Below are positions 53,934-59,589 of a stretch of DNA of 59,589 nt, one piece after another. A program made the translations under genes and the position numbers. The DNA is taken from the NCBI GenBank assembly GCA_013204545.1, contig JABMNN010000012.1, positions 1 through 59,589 on the forward strand. The letters are read 5' to 3'. Below the pieces are notes generated by a model. The model worked only from the letters and a program-made list of their open reading frames with translations, had not been told where the DNA came from and made no database searches. The DNA comes from Chloroflexota bacterium (lineage in GTDB: Bacteria; Chloroflexota; Dehalococcoidia; Lucifugimonadales; Lucifugimonadaceae). Numbering within the stretch: the stretch's first letter is position 1; every line of letters begins with the position of its first letter.

Positions 53934-55619
53934 ATGACCGAAATGACAGGTGCTAGATTTCTTGCCGAGACAATGCATGGTTACGGCGTATCACACTTCT
54001 TCTTCATGCCGGTGATAGTCGACGACGCAATGCCGCACATGGAAGAACTCGGGATAACCCGTGTGATGGCTCACAGCGAAAAACCCGCGGCTTACATGGC
54101 AGACGGTTTCGCACGAGTAAGTGGATCAATCGCATTCTGCGGTGCCCAATCGGTTGGAGCCACGAACCTTGCCGCAGGCTTACAAGACGCCTACCTCGCA
54201 AGCTCGCCGGTCATCGCTCTAACAGGTCGACTTGCCCAAGAGCAGCAAGACCGTCACGCCTACCAAGAAGTCGACCACGGCGCCCCGTTCGCAGCCAACA
54301 CCAAGTACAGCGCTAGGGTCGACAAAACTGATCAGCTTCCGATGTATTTACGACAGGCAATTCGCGAAGCTACGACAGGCACTCCTGGCCCTGCACACCT
54401 CGATCTGGCTGGCATCGCTGGTGGTGACATCACCAAGAAAAGCGCAGACATGGAAGTCGTGATCGAAAGCCAGTTCGCAAGTCTGCCGCCGTTCCGACCT
54501 GAACCAGATTCAGGCTCAGTCAATGCAGCTCTAAGTGCGCTTGCCAGTGCATCGAAGCCTGTAATCGTCGCTGGCGGAGGCGTGAAGACATCGGGTGCCG
54601 GCAAGCAACTGATAGAACTTGCTGAGCGACTCAACATACCTGTAGCGACCGCACTCAACGCCAAAGAGACGTTCCCACCCGATCATCGGTTAGCAGTTGG
54701 CGTTCCTGGATCATATTCTCGAGCATGTGCGAACCAAACACTCGCTGAGGCTGATCTCGTATTCTTCATCGGAAGCCACACGGGTGGACAAGTCACAAAC
54801 GATTGGAAGCTGCCTCGTGCTGGTACACGAATCGTTCAAATGGATATTAACGCCGCCGAGCTCGGACGATCATTTCCAATCGAGGTCGGTCTTCAGTCAG
54901 ACGTTCGGGCTGGGCTTCAGAAGATGCTCAACGCAAGCAGGGAAGTTGGGCAAGCAAGCGACGACAAGGCACGAGCAGCGTGGGTTGCCCGAGTACAACA
55001 ATTGGTGGGCGACTGGAAAGCAAGTGTCAATCACCTCTGGAACTCTGACGAAATGCCGATGCGAACGGAGCGACTGTCGAAGGAATTGACCGACCACTTA
55101 CCGAGCGACTCGATTCTCGTAGCTGATACCGGTCACTCCGGGATATGGACAGGCACGATGATCGATTTCAAAAGCCCAGACCAGTCATTCATCAGATGTG
55201 CAGGCTCGCTCGGTTGGGCATTCCCTGCTGCGTTCGGCGCAAAAGCCGCTGCACCCGACCGCCCTGTGATCACATTCGCCGGTGATGGCGCACTCTGGTA
55301 TCACTTCATGGAAATGGACACTGGTGTGCGATACGGCTTGAACACTGTAACTGTTGTGAATAACAACGCTTCCTTGAACCAAGAACGGACACTCAACGAA
55401 CGTAACTACGGTGGTCCCCTCGCAGGTTCCGATGAACTATGGAAACTAACCAAAACCGACTTCGCTGCGATGGCGGAACAGATGGGTGGATTCGGAATCA
55501 GGGTCAATAAACCCAGAGATTTCGAGGGTGCTCTTGACCAAGCGTTGAACGCTAGCAAGCCCGCAGTGATCGACGTCACAACCAACATTGACAGCATGGC
55601 TCCAACGGCATGGAACTAG
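53934..55619 (+). CDS. Thiamine-diphosphate enzyme, acetolactate synthase/benzoylformate decarboxylase-like
   Basis: A 561-residue enzyme of the ThDP family. E49 in MAHSEKPAAYMADGFAR is the catalytic glutamate of the N-terminal PYR domain; the metal/ThDP site is GDGALWYHF (450-458) with VNNNASLN some 25 residues on. The middle domain has VIVAGGGVKTSGA. Decarboxylation or carboligation of a 2-oxo acid is expected. Since no small subunit is adjacent, biosynthetic acetolactate synthase is less likely than a catabolic decarboxylase. It leads an operon with a ceramidase-like and a UxuA-like gene. Confidence 0.85.
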   Translation: MTEMTGARFLAETMHGYGVSHFFFMPVIVDDAMPHMEELGITRVMAHSEKPAAYMADGFARVSGSIAFCGAQSVGATNLAAGLQDAYLASSPVIALTGRLAQEQQDRHAYQEVDHGAPFAANTKYSARVDKTDQLPMYLRQAIREATTGTPGPAHLDLAGIAGGDITKKSADMEVVIESQFASLPPFRPEPDSGSVNAALSALASASKPVIVAGGGVKTSGAGKQLIELAERLNIPVATALNAKETFPPDHRLAVGVPGSYSRACANQTLAEADLVFFIGSHTGGQVTNDWKLPRAGTRIVQMDINAAELGRSFPIEVGLQSDVRAGLQKMLNASREVGQASDDKARAAWVARVQQLVGDWKASVNHLWNSDEMPMRTERLSKELTDHLPSDSILVADTGHSGIWTGTMIDFKSPDQSFIRCAGSLGWAFPAAFGAKAAAPDRPVITFAGDGALWYHFMEMDTGVRYGLNTVTVVNNNASLNQERTLNERNYGGPLAGSDELWKLTKTDFAAMAEQMGGFGIRVNKPRDFEGALDQALNASKPAVIDVTTNIDSMAPTAWN

Positions 55620-55748
55620 TAAACTCACGCCGCCACACTAATTGGGAAAAGACTCAAGCTAGGGTGAATTGGCGTATCAATATTGCTCGGATACTCTTTT
55701 ATGACATCGCTTAGACAACGTCGAAACTAAAATATCACGGAGAAATAA

Positions 55749-57152
55749 ATGCTCGCAGCCGGTACCGCCAGAGTCGACATAACTCCCCCAATCGGAATCG
55801 CTCATGCTGGGTGGGGTGCTCAAACGCACGAAGGCGCACAGGGGGTAGATATGCCTCTAACAATCACAGCTCTCGTGATAGAGACTGCGGGCAACACTAA
55901 CCCCTCGGAACGCATTGCTATCCTCGATATTGACACTTGCATACTGGTCGGCACGTACGACGCTCGTATACGTAACGCTGTAACCGAAGCGACAGGGATC
56001 CCGGCGGGTAACCAAAGGGTTTCCTACACCCACACGCACTCGGGTCCGATCGAGGGGTTGTCATGGATAGTAGAAGGCTCAGAAATGGTCGAGCCGTGGT
56101 TTCACTCGATGGCGCCAGCTTCAGCCAAGGCTATCGAAGAAGCGATCACCAAAATAGTTCCTGTACGCGCCGATTCTGGCAGTGGTCATTGCGAAATAAA
56201 TATCAATCGACGACCCGTCAGCCACGATGGCAAGGTCTTCACAGGTCGAAATCCCGGTGGTTTCGTCGATCACGAAGTGTTGGTTACCGCTATTGATGAC
56301 CTCGATGGCAATCCAGTTGCAACTCTGGTGAACTACGCCTGTCACCCAACGATCATGGGGCCCGAAAACAAACTAATCACTCCAGATTATCCTGGACCAG
56401 TTCGTGAGACGGTCGAGAGCATCGTCGGCGGCAAGTGCCTGTTCCTGCAAGGAGCAGCCGGTAATCAAGGACCAATCGACGGATTTACAGGCGACACGTC
56501 GGTATATCGCAAGCTCGGCAAGCAGTTGGGAATCGAAGCGGCACGAGTGCGACTCAATATCGATCCTATTCCACGAGAGGAGAAACTGGAAGACATTCTG
56601 TCTTCGGGCGCCGATCTTGGAATTTATTCGTTCAAACAGGTCGGGGAGTCAGATGACACTCTAGGCATGATCGAATCCAACGCATCTCTACCGATCAAAG
56701 AAATGCCACCTGAATCCGAGGTTCAGGGTAATTTCGACAGGATTAGTGCAAATCTCGAAGCCGTGAGGAAACGCGGCGGCACACTCGATGAGATAAAACA
56801 AGCAGCATTCCCAGCGAAACGCGAAACTCTGCTGCTGCGCCACACCCAAACTTTCGGACAGGGTGGCAAAAAGCGAGATATTCCAATTCAGGTAATCCGT
56901 ATCGGCAACACTGCATTGGTGGCAATACCCGTCGAGCCATTCGCTGAGATCGGCACAGCTGTGAAAGAACGTTCGCCAGCAGATTGGACGTTATTTTCAG
57001 GCTACTCGAACGGGTATTACGGTTATCTTCCTATGGCGTATGCCTACCCGGAAGGCGGGTATGAAGTCGGGCCTACGGCTCCATTCGAAGCAGGTGCTGC
57101 AGAGCAAATGATCGAAGATTGTCTCGAGGCGATACAGAAGCTCTGGGACTAA
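55749..57152 (+). CDS. Neutral/alkaline ceramidase-like N-terminal domain hydrolase
   Basis: A 467-residue protein related to the neutral ceramidase N-terminal domain. The zinc-site residues are present: H95 and H97 in YTHTHSGP, H199 in YACHPT, and the GAAGNQGP segment after. It lacks a signal peptide and is shorter than true ceramidases (about 650-700 residues), missing the C-terminal domain, so a cytoplasmic amidase or related hydrolase is likely. GGAG precedes the ATG by six bases. A related gene with lost zinc ligands lies at 1-832. It is followed at 32 bases by a UxuA-like gene, which suggests processing of an amidated sugar acid. Confidence 0.82.
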   Translation: MLAAGTARVDITPPIGIAHAGWGAQTHEGAQGVDMPLTITALVIETAGNTNPSERIAILDIDTCILVGTYDARIRNAVTEATGIPAGNQRVSYTHTHSGPIEGLSWIVEGSEMVEPWFHSMAPASAKAIEEAITKIVPVRADSGSGHCEININRRPVSHDGKVFTGRNPGGFVDHEVLVTAIDDLDGNPVATLVNYACHPTIMGPENKLITPDYPGPVRETVESIVGGKCLFLQGAAGNQGPIDGFTGDTSVYRKLGKQLGIEAARVRLNIDPIPREEKLEDILSSGADLGIYSFKQVGESDDTLGMIESNASLPIKEMPPESEVQGNFDRISANLEAVRKRGGTLDEIKQAAFPAKRETLLLRHTQTFGQGGKKRDIPIQVIRIGNTALVAIPVEPFAEIGTAVKERSPADWTLFSGYSNGYYGYLPMAYAYPEGGYEVGPTAPFEAGAAEQMIEDCLEAIQKLWD

Positions 57153-57184
57153 ACACCGCACGTCTGAAAAAACGGAACATCTCC

Positions 57185-58204
57185 ATGACTGACACAGCAA
57201 ACGGCCCGAAGATCGGTATTTCAGTAAGTAACTTCGACAATGCGACGCTTAGGCGCGTGCGGCAGCTGGGCATCACAATCGTTCACTCAAGCGGAGGAGC
57301 GGGAAGCTCCGACAGTAATTTCGGACGAGAAAAGCAACTGCCGTGGACTGAAGAAGTACTTGGCGGTCAGGTTAGGGCGCTTGAGGCTCACGGCATCAAA
57401 CTCGGGATCAAGATGATCACTGGCTTCCCAAATGCCATCTACGGTCGACCCGGTCGTGATGAAGAGATCGAAAATGTCATTGAGTCGATCAAAATAGCCG
57501 GGCGATTGGGCATACCAGTAGTTGAGTACAACTGGTATGCCCATCGAATTATCGAGGGTTACTACTACGTCGAAGGACGTGGTGGCTCTGAATACCACGC
57601 GTTCGACTACGAGAAGATCAAAGACCTCCCACCACTCCCCAATGAAGGCGCTCACTCCGCAGACGCAATGTGGGACAACATCACGTATTTCCTGAAGGCA
57701 ATCATTCCGGCCGCCGAAGAAGCAGGGGTTCGCATGGCGCTACACCCTAACGACCCACCTGCACCAATAAGTCGTGGTTCCGAGCAGATCATGGGCAGTA
57801 TCTACGGTTGGAAGAAGTTGGTCGGACTTATCGACAGCACAGCAAACGGCATTACGTTCGACTGCGGTGTGACTCGCGAGATGGGTGGTGATCCAGTGGA
57901 TATAGCTCGTTATTTCGGTGGTCTCGACCGAATCAATCATGTCCACTGGCGCAACGTCATCACCGATATCCCGAACGAAAAATACACAGAGGTTTTCTTG
58001 GACGAAGGTGAAGTCGATATGCTCGGTGTTATGAAGGAGCTTGTTCGACAAGGCTATCCGCGTATGATCTACCCAGAACACCCACCGAGAATGGATCACG
58101 ACAATGAGTTTCCAGTCGATGGCTTCGGCGGTGGCTACACAGGCTTCGCTTACACCGTTGGCTACGCACGAGCTACGCTACAAGCAGCTCTGGCGGGTTC
58201 GTAA
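57185..58204 (+). CDS. Mannonate dehydratase-like (UxuA family) TIM-barrel protein
   Basis: A 339-residue protein like mannonate dehydratase (UxuA). Family segments: VEYNWYAHR, MALHPNDPPAPISRG, ITFDCGVTREMG, HVHWRNV and YPEHPPRMDHDNE near the end. The metal-binding His/Cys/Asp positions (HPND, FDCG, HVHWR, DHD) are present. True UxuA makes 2-keto-3-deoxygluconate from mannonate; a related hexonate is possible. ATG 57185 was chosen over 57119 because the longer start would overlap the upstream gene and is not protein-like. It belongs to the TPP-enzyme operon. Confidence 0.86.
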   Translation: MTDTANGPKIGISVSNFDNATLRRVRQLGITIVHSSGGAGSSDSNFGREKQLPWTEEVLGGQVRALEAHGIKLGIKMITGFPNAIYGRPGRDEEIENVIESIKIAGRLGIPVVEYNWYAHRIIEGYYYVEGRGGSEYHAFDYEKIKDLPPLPNEGAHSADAMWDNITYFLKAIIPAAEEAGVRMALHPNDPPAPISRGSEQIMGSIYGWKKLVGLIDSTANGITFDCGVTREMGGDPVDIARYFGGLDRINHVHWRNVITDIPNEKYTEVFLDEGEVDMLGVMKELVRQGYPRMIYPEHPPRMDHDNEFPVDGFGGGYTGFAYTVGYARATLQAALAGS

Positions 58205-58293
58205 GAAGCATTACAGCACAGTTCCAAGCAAGTATCCGTCAAACGAAGTATTAGCATCGAAGCAAAACGCACCACACTCACACTGAGACAGCA

Positions 58294-58686
58294 ATGATGT
58301 ACAAACTGAACCACATCCACATGAAGTCGAACAACCCGATGAAAACCGCCACTTGGTGGGTCGACAACTTTGGATTCGAAATCGTCGATGATTCCACCCG
58401 AGCGACGGGTGACCGCTTCGTAAAGTGCAGGTCTGCCAATGGCATTCCAGTGAATATTTCGGGACCACTCGACGGACAAATTCTGGTCGAAAGCGACTCC
58501 GGCCCAAATCTTGGCCTTGAGCACTTCGGTTTCGATGTTAAAGATATTGATGCTGAGTTGGAACGACTCGAAGCCGTAGGGGCACCGCTGGTCGACGGGC
58601 CCAATGAGCTTCCCGACGGCACGCGATTTTGCTGGGTTGCAGCTCCTGACAACGTTCGAGTCGAACTAATCCAGTGGCCTAGCTAA
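58294..58686 (+). CDS. VOC-family (glyoxalase/dioxygenase fold) protein
   Basis: A 130-residue protein of the vicinal-oxygen-chelate fold. The metal ligands are probably His in LNHIHMK, His in LEHFGFDV and Glu in RVELIQWP. It has no C-terminal extension and no signal peptide. Roles range from lyase to isomerase; none can be chosen. It ends five bases before the convergent Gfo/Idh/MocA gene. Being next to UxuA-like and TPP genes, it may take part in the same pathway. Confidence 0.85.
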   Translation: MMYKLNHIHMKSNNPMKTATWWVDNFGFEIVDDSTRATGDRFVKCRSANGIPVNISGPLDGQILVESDSGPNLGLEHFGFDVKDIDAELERLEAVGAPLVDGPNELPDGTRFCWVAAPDNVRVELIQWPS

Positions 58687-58691
58687 CAGCG

Positions 58692-59589
58692 TTAGCTATT
58701 ATCTGAATCGGCTACGAGGTTTTCACCACGGAGTCGGCTCGCTCGAATGTCATGCCTACCGGGATACCGCACTGGAAGGTGCCCATCTCCAATCATCTGA
58801 TCAAGCGGGTTCGCCAAGGTCTTCATCGGCATCTGAACCTGCGTATGTGTCCGAGCAGATTCGTAAACGGCATGCACCATTTCTAGTGCCTTGTAGCCGT
58901 TTTCGCCATTGCCTCGGTGATAGTCGGAACGTCCTGACGTCCAGTCAGCAAGTTCACGTGCCTGCCCTGCTCCGCCTTCGACCCATTCGAAACGATCTGC
59001 GCCGTACTTGAGAACTCACCATCTGGCTTATGATGTGCCCAACCGCCGGATTTACCGTTCATCAGGTGCAAATCAGCTGTGGACATCTCGATCATGCCTT
59101 CAGACCCGTATATTCTTGCGCCCTGCCAACGGATAGGAGTGAGATCGGAGACAATCATTGCTTGAGCATCGTTCGCAAATCCGAAAACAGCCAGTGCCTT
59201 ATCTTCGATCTGAGTCGAACGCTCCCAATGATCAGTCTCACGCTCGACGTTGCCCATCGCCCACGTACATTCAACGTCTCCGAGCAAGTACCTGAACATA
59301 TCGGTTTGGTGCGAGGCATAGTTCGGCAATCCGTCGCCGGCGACACTTGTGACAAGACGAACATCACCGATTTCACCATCTTCAATCATCTGTTTCGCCA
59401 ACGTGTACGCAGGCAGGAATCGACGCTGGTGACCAATGACCAATTTCACGTTGTTCCGTCTGCAAACCATCAGCATGTCGGCTGCAGCACCCAAACTATC
59501 GGCCATTGGCTTTTCGCAGAGAATCGCCTTCACGCCATCAGCCGCTGCTGCCGCAACTGTCATTGGTGCATGTCCGCTGTGCCACACGC
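58692..59589 (-). pseudogene. Gfo/Idh/MocA-family oxidoreductase, frameshifted, 5' end outside window
   Basis: The minus strand carries a Gfo/Idh/MocA protein from beyond the right edge. The EKP motif (AILCEKPMADS), GHQRRFLPAY and the C-terminal GARIYGSEGMIEM are clear. Near 59010 one base is missing, so the frame leaves DGEFS and reads an unrelated end (STAQIVSNGSK...). The correct text, KYGADRFEWVEGGAGQ then RELADWTSGRSDYHRGNG and YKALEMVHAVYE, is in another frame and runs on to 58692. It is a pseudogene or a sequencing error; if repaired it would be about 360 residues, normal for the family. Confidence 0.85.

Overview
The window looks like a chromosomal segment of a free-living, heterotrophic bacterium of the Chloroflexota, most like the marine SAR202-type Dehalococcoidia. 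The hints are several enolase-superfamily (mandelate racemase/muconate lactonizing) genes, repeated SMP-30-type lactonases, lipoproteins with short C-G-G starts, a family-5 ABC importer, NnrS, MMPL and DUF362 proteins, and frequent TTG/GTG starts. No rRNA, tRNA, CRISPR array, transposase or phage gene was seen, so the taxonomic statement is an inference from gene content only.

Layout. 1-2956: a partial ceramidase-like gene that has lost its zinc ligands, a decayed SMP-30 lactonase and its intact paralog. 3097-10788: a pentose-phosphate/gluconate block (rpiB, tal, pgi, a DUF2090 protein, a HAD phosphatase, gnd, a small unknown gene, and a convergent FGGY sugar kinase). 10816-12345: an enolase-superfamily gene broken by one in-frame TGA, and a small alpha/beta-barrel protein. 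12606-15424: the three-gene NAD(P) transhydrogenase operon with a strong terminator. 15500-16971: a pair of overlapping SDR genes, one of them degenerate. 17043-20353: a decayed nuclease followed by an array of lipoprotein paralogs of a family I cannot name. 20510-26902: a complete oligopeptide-type ABC importer with a divergent binding protein. 26916-31475: a lipid-anchored DipZ-like thioredoxin, a lipid-anchored calcium-loop propeller and another SMP-30 lactonase. 31680-35705: a DUF362 protein with a His-rich tail, a small protein, an epimerase and NnrS. 36002-40341: a broken flavodoxin, a class III adenylate cyclase with five exact 97-residue PAS-like units, and a broken phosphotransferase. 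40595-43959: a 44-residue membrane micro-ORF coupled to a permease fused to a calcium-loop propeller. 43967-53631: two MFS carriers, two acid-sugar dehydratases, a flavin monooxygenase and an MMPL exporter. 53934-59589: a thiamine-diphosphate enzyme, a ceramidase-like amidohydrolase, a UxuA-like protein, a VOC protein and a frameshifted Gfo/Idh/MocA oxidoreductase.

How the genes work together. SMP-30 lactonases, the FGGY kinase, 6-phosphogluconate dehydrogenase, RpiB, transaldolase and phosphoglucose isomerase form a plausible route from aldonolactone/gluconate to pentose and hexose phosphates, and the transhydrogenase interconverts the resulting NAD(P)H. The rhamnonate- and galactonate-type dehydratases, UxuA-like, Gfo/Idh/MocA and epimerase genes suggest oxidation of diverse sugar acids. 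zwf and transketolase are not in this window.

Two themes deserve attention. First, at least seven loci (1019, 10816, 17043, 18182, 36002, 39422, 58692) are broken by nonsense codons or frameshifts while long housekeeping genes are intact, which means either active decay of accessory paralogs or local assembly errors. Second, the window has unusual protein architectures: a permease-propeller fusion with a coupled micro-ORF, a five-unit PAS-cyclase, and an array of related lipoproteins. All calls were made by reading the sequence; no database search was run.
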